Made by a program: the position numbers and the translations under genes
Shown: piece by piece, positions 1-5,358 of the stretch
Layout: the number at the start of each line of letters is the position of its first letter
Position numbering within the stretch: the first letter of the stretch is position 1
Source of the DNA: Phycisphaerales bacterium
GTDB taxonomy: Bacteria > Planctomycetota > Phycisphaerae > Tepidisphaerales > Tepidisphaeraceae
Reading direction: 5' to 3'
DNA: 5,358 nucleotides
Assembly: GCA_028288875.1 (NCBI GenBank)
Contig: JAQGHK010000583.1
Location: 1 to 5,358, forward strand
The notes under the pieces: generated by a model
What the model saw: the letters and a program-made list of their open reading frames with translations, nothing else
Told to the model about the DNA's origin: nothing
Database searches by the model: none

Positions 1-1212
1 TGTCGGCTTCAACCCGCGCAGCGCTCTCGCCGCGTTGTCGTGATAGATCTTCTTCAGCACGAGGTCCGGCAGGTAGGCGCCGTAAATTCGCCAGTCGCCT
101 TCGGTCGGGAACGGGTTGTCGTAGTAATCGAAGTACTCGTCGTCGGTCTCCAGATAGCGGTAGTAAATCAGCTCGCGCGGCTGATCAATCCGCCCCGGAT
201 AGCGGTCCGTGCCGAAGCAGACCCGGTCCTGATACTTGATCAGAAACTTCCGTCCCGAGTACGGCTGCCGCCCCAGTTCCGGAACGCGGCCACTAATGTC
301 GACGAACAGATTCGGATACGTGTCCAGCCACTTCGACAGCTTGCCCAAGTCCTCGCCGCTGTTGGCCAAGTGGGCACTGATGAACACCGTATTCGGATGC
401 CGGCCGATCATGCGGGTGTGCTCGTCGAGCACTTGCTCGTACGTCGGAAAGCCCGGCCGCGCGAAGTCCCAGTCCGGGTGACGCTGTAGTTGCATCCACC
501 GTTCGTTGTTTCGATCGATCGGCTTGAAGAATGCACTCGGATCGCTCGAATGAATCAGCACGGGCATGTGCAGCCGGCCGCAGGCTTCCCAAGCCGGGTC
601 CAGCCGCGGGTCATCGACGGCCACGCGTTTGCCAGATTTATCTTTGACTGTCAGGCCAAGGTTTTTGAACACCTTCAGCCCAGCCGCGCCCTTCGCGTGC
701 GCGGCCTCCAGATACTTCACGACATCGGTCGCAAAGGTCGGATCATCGATATGTGAGAAATCGAGATTGCAGAACACCAACAGCCGCTCCTTCGACGCCG
801 CCTGGCACGCGGCCAGCATCTTGTCCAAGTCCGGCCCGAAGCCGCCGCTGAGGTTGACGGCCCGCTCTTCGCCAAGCTTGTCCATCGCGCGCAGGAGCTG
901 CTGCGGGTCCTGCTTCAGCGACCAGTGACAGTGCACGTCGATGACAGGAAACTTCGGGTGCGTGACCACCGTCTGCTTGTTGACCAAGGCCGACTCAGGC
1001 TTGTAGTCGAGCATCAACTGGTCGTCGACGTACACGGCCACGCCGGCACGCTCGCCGGGCTTGGTGGTCGGTGCGCTGAACTCCGATTTGGCGATCGATG
1101 ACGCGGGCCGGGACTTCGGCAATGCCGGCGGGCCGCCGTGCTGGCACCCAGCAAGCAAGGTGAGCAACAGTGCGATAACCGACCCGGCCGATGGACGCCA
1201 AACGAATTGCAC
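1..1212 (-). CDS. Lipoprotein amidohydrolase (amidohydrolase_2 / ACMSD-like TIM barrel), C-terminus cut by window edge
   Basis: Translating the minus strand from 1212 gives 404 residues with no stop. The N-terminus (MQFVWRPSAG...) is a lipoprotein signal: an Arg, a hydrophobic run at about residues 11-22, then lipobox L-A-G-C with the lipidated Cys at 23. A Pro/Ser/Thr-rich linker runs to about residue 55. The barrel carries the expected metal and catalytic residues: HxH at 94-96 (VIDVHCH), K180 in GLKVFK, H221 (VLIHSSD), H281 (ISAHLAN) and D336 (CFGTD). The end (PFPTEGDWRIYG..., then YHDNAARALRGLKP) is typical of the family C-terminus, so only a few residues should be missing. The family (PF04909) does metal-dependent hydrolysis or decarboxylation; the substrate cannot be read from sequence. 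The GTG start at 1212 is chosen because it alone gives a well-formed signal peptide. No Shine-Dalgarno is visible. It lies 44 bases after the acyltransferase stop and is probably cotranscribed with it. The family call is firm; export and lipidation are inferred. Confidence 0.9.
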   Translation of the reverse strand, partial: MQFVWRPSAGSVIALLLTLLAGCQHGGPPALPKSRPASSIAKSEFSAPTTKPGERAGVAVYVDDQLMLDYKPESALVNKQTVVTHPKFPVIDVHCHWSLKQDPQQLLRAMDKLGEERAVNLSGGFGPDLDKMLAACQAASKERLLVFCNLDFSHIDDPTFATDVVKYLEAAHAKGAAGLKVFKNLGLTVKDKSGKRVAVDDPRLDPAWEACGRLHMPVLIHSSDPSAFFKPIDRNNERWMQLQRHPDWDFARPGFPTYEQVLDEHTRMIGRHPNTVFISAHLANSGEDLGKLSKWLDTYPNLFVDISGRVPELGRQPYSGRKFLIKYQDRVCFGTDRYPGRIDQPRELIYYRYLETDDEYFDYYDNPFPTEGDWRIYGAYLPDLVLKKIYHDNAARALRGLKPT

Positions 1213-1234
1213 GCGACCAAGTGTAGCGACGAAT

Positions 1235-1257
1235 GTTGGCGGCGTGTTAGAGCCAAC
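1235..1257 (-). repeat. Small inverted repeat in the acyltransferase-amidohydrolase spacer
   Basis: GTTGGC (1235-1240) and GCCAAC (1252-1257) form a perfect 6-bp stem with an 11-base loop. One arm touches the last base of the acyltransferase stop codon. In the minus-strand transcript no U-run follows, so it is not an intrinsic terminator. It could be a processing or stability hairpin between the two genes, or chance. Confidence 0.3.
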
Positions 1258-3254
1258 TACTTCATCGCATCGGCGATCGCCTGCTCAATTCGACCTTCCG
1301 CCAGCGATGCGCCGTAGAACGTCAGGTGGTCGTCATCCATGTAGACGACTTGTTTGCCGTCCAGAACACGGGTTTGCGTGCCGTGGTCGTAGAGATCGAA
1401 CGTGGGAACGATCGTGACATTCGGATGCGTGGCGGCCAGCGTCTTGAGCATGTCGCCGCCGCGCTTCACTTTGTCGGCGTTGGCGACATCGTAATATTGC
1501 GTTTCATCGCCATGCGGTGTGAAGCCTTTGTAGCAGAGGTAATCCAGCACGTTGCGGTTGCCAATCGGCAGTTCCGGCGGCTGTTCGATCAGCAGCACGT
1601 GCTCGGCGTTGGCCGACACGTAATCGATGAACTGCTGCAGTTCCTTCGGCCACTTCACGCTCCAGCGTGATGCCACAACGACTACCTTCGGGTGCCATTG
1701 CGCGAGCAACTTGATACGGGCCTTGTCGTACTTCAGCACGTTTTCGGGCGAGATGTACGGCGGCGTTTTCTGCTTCGTCGGCGGAACGGTGAAGAACGGA
1801 TTCACGCCGCTCATTACCCAGAACGAGGCCGGGAGATTCAGCTTGTCGGTGGCAACGCGGACGACGGGCGCCCAGAACGTGGCGTGCGAGTCGCCGAGGA
1901 CGACGACCTTTGGATCACCCTCGCCCGTACGAAGGCCGCCGTCGACGAAGGCGGTCTTGCTGACCTGCGCCGGCAGCAGGTTCATCGTGTCCCACGTGTG
2001 ATCGATCGGCGGGGCCGTGGGATTGCTGTCGTAGGCGCGGATGTAGAGTTGTGGCTTCTCGAAGGCGCTGGTGTCGTAATGGCGAGGCGAAACCGCCAAG
2101 GCGATCGCGATGCCGGCCGTCGCCAGCAGGCCCACGATCATGTACGGCACGATCTTCTTCGCGTGCCGCGTCGGCGTTTCCACCAGGTAGTACGACAGCA
2201 CCGCCAGCACGGTCATCAAAATCACGGCCTGCCACGCCGGCAGATCCTTGTTCATGTAGAGCGGGAACACGATCACCGGCCAGTGCCACAGATACAGCGA
2301 GTACGAAATCTTCCCAATGAACACGGCCACCGGATTTGCCAGCATCGCAAAGGCCGGGCCGCTGCGGGCGAATGCGATCACCATCGTTGCGCCCAGCACC
2401 GCCTGCATCGCGCCAAGGCTGAACTGATTGATGCCGAACTTCGGAGTCTTCAATGTCGGCAGCATGAAATACGACAGGATGATCAGCGCGAGCCCGATCA
2501 GCCCCAGCGCCGCCTGCCAGCGGCCCTTGGCCCGCACGCCGATGACGGCCAGCGCGCAGCCTGCAGCCAGTTCCCACGCCCGCGTCGGCAGCAGGTAGAA
2601 CGCCGCTTCAGGATTCTTCGGCACCGCGCAAAGGAACGCCGCCAGCGAAGCCACCAGCACCGTCATCACCACGCCCAGCAGATGCTTCGGCGAAAGCTTG
2701 TACACCACCCAAATCGCCGGCGGGACGAACAGGTAGAACTGTTCCTCGACGGCCAGCGACCACATGTGCAAAAACGGCGATTGCCCCGCCGCCATGCCCC
2801 AGTAATCACCGACGAACTTCCAGAAATAGATGTTTGCGCCCGACAGCAGCGCCCAGGCCGACTGCCGATAAATGCCGGCTTGGTCCGGTCGATAGACGAA
2901 GAACGCCGTGAACAACAGAGATGCGATCGTCACCGCCAGCATCGCCGGCATGATGCGCCGAATGCGGCGGGCCCAGAATTTGCTGAACGAGAACGAGCCA
3001 GCGTCGGCCTCCTGCTTCACGATCGACGTGATCTGAAAACCGCTGATGACAAAATAGACGTCGACGCCGAGGCTGCCCCCGCCGAAACCCTTCGCGTGCA
3101 AGTGAAACAGGATGACAGGGATGACGGCGAACGCGCGCAGCCCGTCGATCTCCGGCCGATAACCGAGTTTCGCGTCCGCCTTCACCGCGGTGGCGGCGTG
3201 CGGCGTGGATACATCAAGGCCAGACGTCGGAATTGCAGTATTTGCCATGGTCAC
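1257..3254 (-). CDS. Membrane O-acyltransferase, acyltransferase-3 (OafA/YrhL type) fused to a C-terminal SGNH domain
   Basis: A complete 665-residue protein, the usual size for AT3-SGNH fusions. A polar 30-residue N-terminal tail is followed by the AT3 domain (about 31-390) with roughly ten membrane helices. Family motifs are YRPEIDGLRA (32-41), the FH pair with likely catalytic H51, FVISGF (68-73), FLHMWSLAVEEQFYL (161-175) and SYSLYLWHWPV (317-327). A linker leads to an SGNH hydrolase-like domain (about 445-665) with block I GDSH (454-457, nucleophile S456) and block V D640-x-x-H643. Known relatives move acetyl or other acyl groups across the cytoplasmic membrane onto surface polysaccharide, lipopolysaccharide or peptidoglycan, with the SGNH part doing the final transfer outside. 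The acceptor here is unknown because no glycan genes are in view. Q74 after FVISGF stands where a hydrophobic residue is more usual. The start is taken as GTG 3254 because of a well-spaced ribosome site; ATG at 3248 is two codons in. It is probably the first gene of an operon with the lipoprotein amidohydrolase. Confidence 0.95.
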   Translation of the reverse strand: MTMANTAIPTSGLDVSTPHAATAVKADAKLGYRPEIDGLRAFAVIPVILFHLHAKGFGGGSLGVDVYFVISGFQITSIVKQEADAGSFSFSKFWARRIRRIMPAMLAVTIASLLFTAFFVYRPDQAGIYRQSAWALLSGANIYFWKFVGDYWGMAAGQSPFLHMWSLAVEEQFYLFVPPAIWVVYKLSPKHLLGVVMTVLVASLAAFLCAVPKNPEAAFYLLPTRAWELAAGCALAVIGVRAKGRWQAALGLIGLALIILSYFMLPTLKTPKFGINQFSLGAMQAVLGATMVIAFARSGPAFAMLANPVAVFIGKISYSLYLWHWPVIVFPLYMNKDLPAWQAVILMTVLAVLSYYLVETPTRHAKKIVPYMIVGLLATAGIAIALAVSPRHYDTSAFEKPQLYIRAYDSNPTAPPIDHTWDTMNLLPAQVSKTAFVDGGLRTGEGDPKVVVLGDSHATFWAPVVRVATDKLNLPASFWVMSGVNPFFTVPPTKQKTPPYISPENVLKYDKARIKLLAQWHPKVVVVASRWSVKWPKELQQFIDYVSANAEHVLLIEQPPELPIGNRNVLDYLCYKGFTPHGDETQYYDVANADKVKRGGDMLKTLAATHPNVTIVPTFDLYDHGTQTRVLDGKQVVYMDDDHLTFYGASLAEGRIEQAIADAMK

Positions 3255-3257
3255 GCG

Positions 3258-3268
3258 ATCACCCTTTA
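3258..3268 (-). promoter_or_regulatory. Ribosome binding site that favours the GTG start of the acyltransferase
   Basis: On the minus strand the bases before the gene read TAAAGGGTGATC, and GGTGATC matches the 16S anti-Shine-Dalgarno end exactly. The GGG block is 7 bases from GTG (3254) but 13 from the in-frame ATG (3248). This spacing supports the GTG start. Confidence 0.6.
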
Positions 3269-3328
3269 GAGCGCTATCGACCGAAGCGACAGACGCTCTT
3301 TAGGTCATTGTCGCGCCGCAGGCGAGGG

Positions 3329-3337
3329 AATCTAGCA
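3329..3337 (-). promoter_or_regulatory. Candidate extended -10 promoter for the acyltransferase gene
   Basis: The minus strand reads TGC followed by TAGATT, an extended -10 shape (TG-N-TAnnnT) matching TATAAT at four of six positions. No good -35 lies 16-18 bases upstream. Transcription would start near 3322 and leave a leader of about 68 bases. This is a motif match only. A competing candidate is TATAAG on the same strand at 3407-3402, with a leader of about 140 bases. Confidence 0.3.
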
Positions 3338-3403
3338 AAATGAGGCGGAAGCGGCATTCCCGCGCACGCGTGGCGGCGGGCGTGCGTCGCCGGCTGGTTT
3401 TCT

Positions 3404-3409
3404 TATACT
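3404..3409 (+). promoter_or_regulatory. Candidate -10 element of the argG promoter
   Basis: TATACT matches the sigma-70 -10 consensus at five of six positions and sits in a local AT-rich island (TTTTCTTATACT) inside GC-rich DNA. Transcription would begin near 3415-3417, about 30 bases before the argG ATG. No recognisable -35 is present at 16-18 bases (the region reads GCGTGCGT), so an activator or a divergent sigma preference is possible. The opposite strand of the same bases reads TATAAG, another near-consensus -10. Confidence 0.5.
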
Positions 3410-3414
3410 CGCCG

Positions 3415-3430
3415 GTTCGAAACGTCGAAC
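3415..3430 (+). repeat. Perfect inverted repeat in the argG leader, possible operator or 5' hairpin
   Basis: GTTCGA and TCGAAC are exact 6-base reverse complements separated by AACG. The element starts 5 bases after the candidate -10 and ends 3 bases before the argG Shine-Dalgarno. As DNA it could be a repressor site over the transcription start; as RNA it would fold into a 6-bp hairpin next to the ribosome site. It does not resemble the AT-rich ARG box bound by ArgR in E. coli or B. subtilis. Confidence 0.4.
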
Positions 3431-3433
3431 GCG

Positions 3434-3440
3434 AAAAGGA
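3434..3440 (+). promoter_or_regulatory. Ribosome binding site of argG
   Basis: AAAAGGA lies 6 bases before the ATG at 3447, a standard Shine-Dalgarno arrangement that supports this start. Confidence 0.75.
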
Positions 3441-3446
3441 ATCACC

Positions 3447-4673
3447 ATGGCCGCTGCAACCAAGACCAACCCGAAGAAGATCGTCCTCGCCTACTCCGGC
3501 GGCCTGGATACCAGCGTCATCCTCCCGTGGCTCAAGGAACGCTACCCCGGCGTGAAGCTGGTGGCCTTCGCGTGCGAGCTCGGGCAAGGCGATGAACTCA
3601 GCGGCATCGAGAAGAAGGCTTACGCCAGCGGGGCCGATGAAGTGATCGTCGCCGACCTGAAGCAGGAGTTTGCGGAAAAATACTGCTTCCCGATGCTGCG
3701 GGCCCACGCGATTTACGAGCAGGACTATCTGCTCGGCACGAGCATCGCCCGCCCGCTCATCGCCGCGAAGCAGGTGGAAGCCGCCCGCACGACGGGCGCT
3801 GATGCCGTCGGCCATGGTGCCACCGGCAAGGGGAACGATCAGGTTCGCTTCGAACTCACCTACATGGCCCTCGCGCCGGACCTGCAGATCATCTCGCCTT
3901 GGAAAGACCCGACCTTCGAACTGCGCGACCGCGAAAGCGCGATCGACTACGCGATCAAGCACAACATACCGATCACCGCCAGCAAGAAGAAGATTTACAG
4001 CCAGGACCGCAACCTGTGGCACATCAGCCATGAAGGCGCGGAGATCGAACACCCGGACAGTGAGCCGAACTGGGACGCCTGCCTGACGATGACCAGCCCG
4101 ATCGCCAAGACGCCGGACGAAAGCGCGGTCGTGGAAATCGGCTTTGAAAATGGCAACCCCGTCAGCATCGACGGCAAGTCGATGGCCGGTCATGAGTTGA
4201 TCGCCGCGCTGAACAACGTCGGCGGCCGGCACGGCGTCGGCGTTGCCCTGCTCGTCGAAAACCGCCTCGTCGGCATGAAGAGCCGCGGCGTGTACGAAAC
4301 CCCCGGCGGCACCATCTTGTACGAAGCCCACAAGGCCCTCGAACAGCTCTGCATCGAGCGCGACACGCTGCACTTCAAGCAGCAGATCGCCCTGAAGTAC
4401 GCCGAGATCGTCTACAACGGCCAATGGTTTCACCCGCTGCGCGAGAGCCTGCAGGCGTTCATCGACCACACCAACGCCGCCGTCACCGGCACGGCCAAGG
4501 TCCGCCTGTTCAAAGGCCGCGCCTACGCCATCGGCGCGACCAGCCCGAACACCCTGTACGACCCCCAGCTGGCCAGCTTCAGCATGGAAGGCTACGACGT
4601 CACCGCCGCCCGCGGTTTCATCGATTTATTCGGCCTGCCAATGAAGGTGGCGCAGCAGGCGAAGAAGTGGTGA
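3447..4673 (+). CDS. argG: Argininosuccinate synthase
   Basis: A complete 408-residue protein, the normal length for bacterial ArgG. It joins citrulline and aspartate, with ATP going to AMP and PPi, to make argininosuccinate, the next-to-last step of arginine synthesis, in the cytoplasm. Signature motifs are the N-type ATP pyrophosphatase loop AYSGGLDTS (15-23), GTSIARPL (97-104), HGATGKGNDQVRFE (123-136), NLWHISHEG (189-197), GRHGVG (260-265), VGMKSRGVYETPGG (275-288) and SPNTLYD (366-372). Nothing essential appears to be missing. Codon third positions are strongly G/C, consistent with a native, well-expressed gene. It is divergent from the acyltransferase gene across 192 bases and carries its own candidate promoter and ribosome site. 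No argH or other arg gene adjoins it here, so it stands alone or leads only the small frame 12 bases downstream. Confidence 0.98.
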   Translation: MAAATKTNPKKIVLAYSGGLDTSVILPWLKERYPGVKLVAFACELGQGDELSGIEKKAYASGADEVIVADLKQEFAEKYCFPMLRAHAIYEQDYLLGTSIARPLIAAKQVEAARTTGADAVGHGATGKGNDQVRFELTYMALAPDLQIISPWKDPTFELRDRESAIDYAIKHNIPITASKKKIYSQDRNLWHISHEGAEIEHPDSEPNWDACLTMTSPIAKTPDESAVVEIGFENGNPVSIDGKSMAGHELIAALNNVGGRHGVGVALLVENRLVGMKSRGVYETPGGTILYEAHKALEQLCIERDTLHFKQQIALKYAEIVYNGQWFHPLRESLQAFIDHTNAAVTGTAKVRLFKGRAYAIGATSPNTLYDPQLASFSMEGYDVTAARGFIDLFGLPMKVAQQAKKW

Positions 4674-4685
4674 ACCTGAAGTTCG

Positions 4686-4973
4686 ATGGCAATGCCGTCC
4701 GGTAAATCCGAATCAGCGATCGAGCGGCATCGTCGACTTGCCCGGGCTTGGGCCTGCGTCATTGTTTGCTTCGCGACGCAAGCTCATTTGGCTACGCGAG
4801 CCGTTGAGATTTACACCCACGCCATGCCGGCTTGGGACGTGCAGGCTGCGATATTTCCGCTCGAATATGTCCCTGGCGGGGCCATCTGTATATTCGCTGC
4901 TTTCTGGGCGGGCAGATTGTTCCGAAGCAAAACTTCATCGATTCGCGAAAATACAATGACAGCCGTCGGCTAG
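4686..4973 (+). CDS. Hypothetical small protein, possibly with two membrane segments
   Basis: A 95-codon frame that I do not recognise. It begins 12 bases after the argG stop and ends at TAG one base short of the convergent reductase gene. The protein has a basic N-terminal stretch (ERHRRLAR, 13-20), a moderately hydrophobic segment (about 21-37), a loop containing AVEIYTHAMPAWD (39-51), a second hydrophobic segment (about 54-76, with PLEYVPGG and ICIFAAFWAG), and a short polar basic tail. Small two-helix inner-membrane proteins can look like this. Against it, the ribosome site is weak (GAAG about 4 bases before the ATG), and by my count only about 58 percent of codons end in G or C, far below argG. 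ATG 4686 and ATG 4692 are both possible starts. It may be a fast-evolving or acquired gene, or simply open spacer between convergent genes. Confidence 0.4.
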   Translation: MAMPSGKSESAIERHRRLARAWACVIVCFATQAHLATRAVEIYTHAMPAWDVQAAIFPLEYVPGGAICIFAAFWAGRLFRSKTSSIRENTMTAVG

Positions 4974-4974
4974 A

Positions 4975-5358
4975 TCACCTCGGCCGTCCCACCACTTTGT
5001 AGCGACTCCAGATCACCCCACCGCGCAGTTTCTTCGTGCTGCGGAGCTTCAACGTCGCGGCCGCCATTTTCGGGGCGTTACCGGGGATGTCGAAGATGCT
5101 CTGGATGCCTTTGCCGCCGTCGACGATGGGGATGGTGAGGTGGCTGATTTCGTCGACCAGGCCGGCGTGGAGCATGGCGCCGTTGAAGGAGCCGCCGCCT
5201 TCGAGCATCAGTTTCTTCAGGCCGAAGTGTTTGACGATCTTGTCCAGGGCGGTCTTCAGATCGATCGTTTTCTCGCCGCAGAACAGGTAGCTGACGCCGG
5301 CGGACAGCAGGTGGGCTAAGTACGCGTTGCCGGCCTTTTCGGTGACGAGCAGGACGAC
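4975..5358 (-). CDS. Dihydrofolate reductase family protein (RibD C-terminal domain-like), 5' part outside window
   Basis: The minus-strand frame is open from the right edge to TGA at 4975-4977 and gives the last 127 residues. Visible features are the segment GVSYLFCGEKTIDL (21-34), a glycine-rich nucleotide-binding turn LMLEGGGSFNGAML (50-63), AGLVDEISHLTIPIVDGG (65-82), and the closing strand LRGGVIWSRYKV (111-122). These fit the RibD_C fold (PF01872), found in NADPH-dependent riboflavin-pathway reductases and in many standalone reductases of unknown substrate. Standalone members run to roughly 220 residues, so about 90-100 N-terminal residues should lie beyond the window. Whether a deaminase domain (as in true RibD) precedes it cannot be seen. 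The absence of other rib genes nearby leaves a general reductase more likely. An internal ATG at 5208 is not the start, because the conserved domain continues upstream of it. The gene is convergent with the argG side. Confidence 0.9.
   Translation of the reverse strand, partial: VVLLVTEKAGNAYLAHLLSAGVSYLFCGEKTIDLKTALDKIVKHFGLKKLMLEGGGSFNGAMLHAGLVDEISHLTIPIVDGGKGIQSIFDIPGNAPKMAAATLKLRSTKKLRGGVIWSRYKVVGRPR

Noticed and set aside
40..756. Plus-strand frames at 40-489 and 490-756 opposite the amidohydrolase
   Set aside because: The minus strand is continuously open here and carries the conserved metal ligands of the amidohydrolase; the plus-strand products look like antisense translation.
1692..3269. 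A 525-codon plus-strand open frame opposite the acyltransferase gene
   Set aside because: The product is an Arg/His/Gln-rich string with no domain, while the minus strand encodes a protein with all AT3 and SGNH motifs. Long antisense frames are expected opposite GC-rich, codon-biased genes.
3268..3299. AGAGCG (3268-3273) and CGCTCT (3294-3299), an inverted repeat in the acyltransferase leader
   Set aside because: The arms are 6 bases with a 20-base gap and no T-run or conserved context. A match this size is likely by chance.
3371..3390. A possible sigma-54 type promoter (TGGC...TGC) before argG
   Set aside because: Apart from the TGGC and TGC cores the spacing bases do not fit TGGCACG-N4-TTGC, and the TATACT box 14 bases on is a better explanation.
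3300..4469. A 389-codon minus-strand open frame opposite argG
   Set aside because: It lies antisense to an unmistakable argG and shows no recognisable domain. It is a by-product of strong G/C third-position bias.
4738..4959. A 73-codon frame overlapping the 95-codon frame after argG
   Set aside because: It begins inside the longer frame, has no ribosome site, and its Arg/Pro/Ser-rich product looks like an out-of-frame reading. The frame from 4686 is the better candidate.
4961..4972. AGCCGTCGGCT near the end of the small frame as a terminator hairpin
   Set aside because: The arms are 5 bases around a single central base, too tight to fold as a hairpin, and no T-run follows.

Overview
The window looks like ordinary chromosomal DNA from a GC-rich, probably didermic bacterium. 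A lipoprotein signal peptide and a membrane O-acyltransferase with an extracytoplasmic SGNH domain suggest an active cell envelope. The style of the secreted amidohydrolase and the patchy use of Shine-Dalgarno sites would fit a planctomycete or a related soil or aquatic lineage. That assignment is an impression from protein wording, not a measured placement.

Layout from left to right. Positions 1-1212 (minus) hold an almost complete lipoprotein amidohydrolase that runs off the left edge. A 44-base spacer separates it from a 665-residue acyltransferase-3/SGNH fusion (1257-3254, minus), so the two probably share a transcript read right to left. A 192-base divergent spacer (3255-3446) follows, with candidate promoters in both directions and a short perfect inverted repeat just before argG. 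argG (3447-4673, plus) is complete and encodes argininosuccinate synthase. A 95-codon reading frame of uncertain status (4686-4973, plus) comes next and may encode a small two-helix membrane protein. Tail to tail with it, one base away, is the C-terminal part of a RibD_C/dihydrofolate-reductase-like protein (4975-5358, minus) that runs off the right edge.

How the genes relate: argG is a housekeeping arginine-biosynthesis gene with no other arg gene in view. The two minus-strand genes to its left are both predicted to act at or outside the cytoplasmic membrane, but the sequence does not tie them to one pathway. I found no tRNA, rRNA, CRISPR array, insertion sequence, phage gene or toxin-antitoxin pair. 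I see no convincing undescribed system. The points most worth a second look are the argG leader, the lipidated amidohydrolase and the small orphan frame at 4686-4973.
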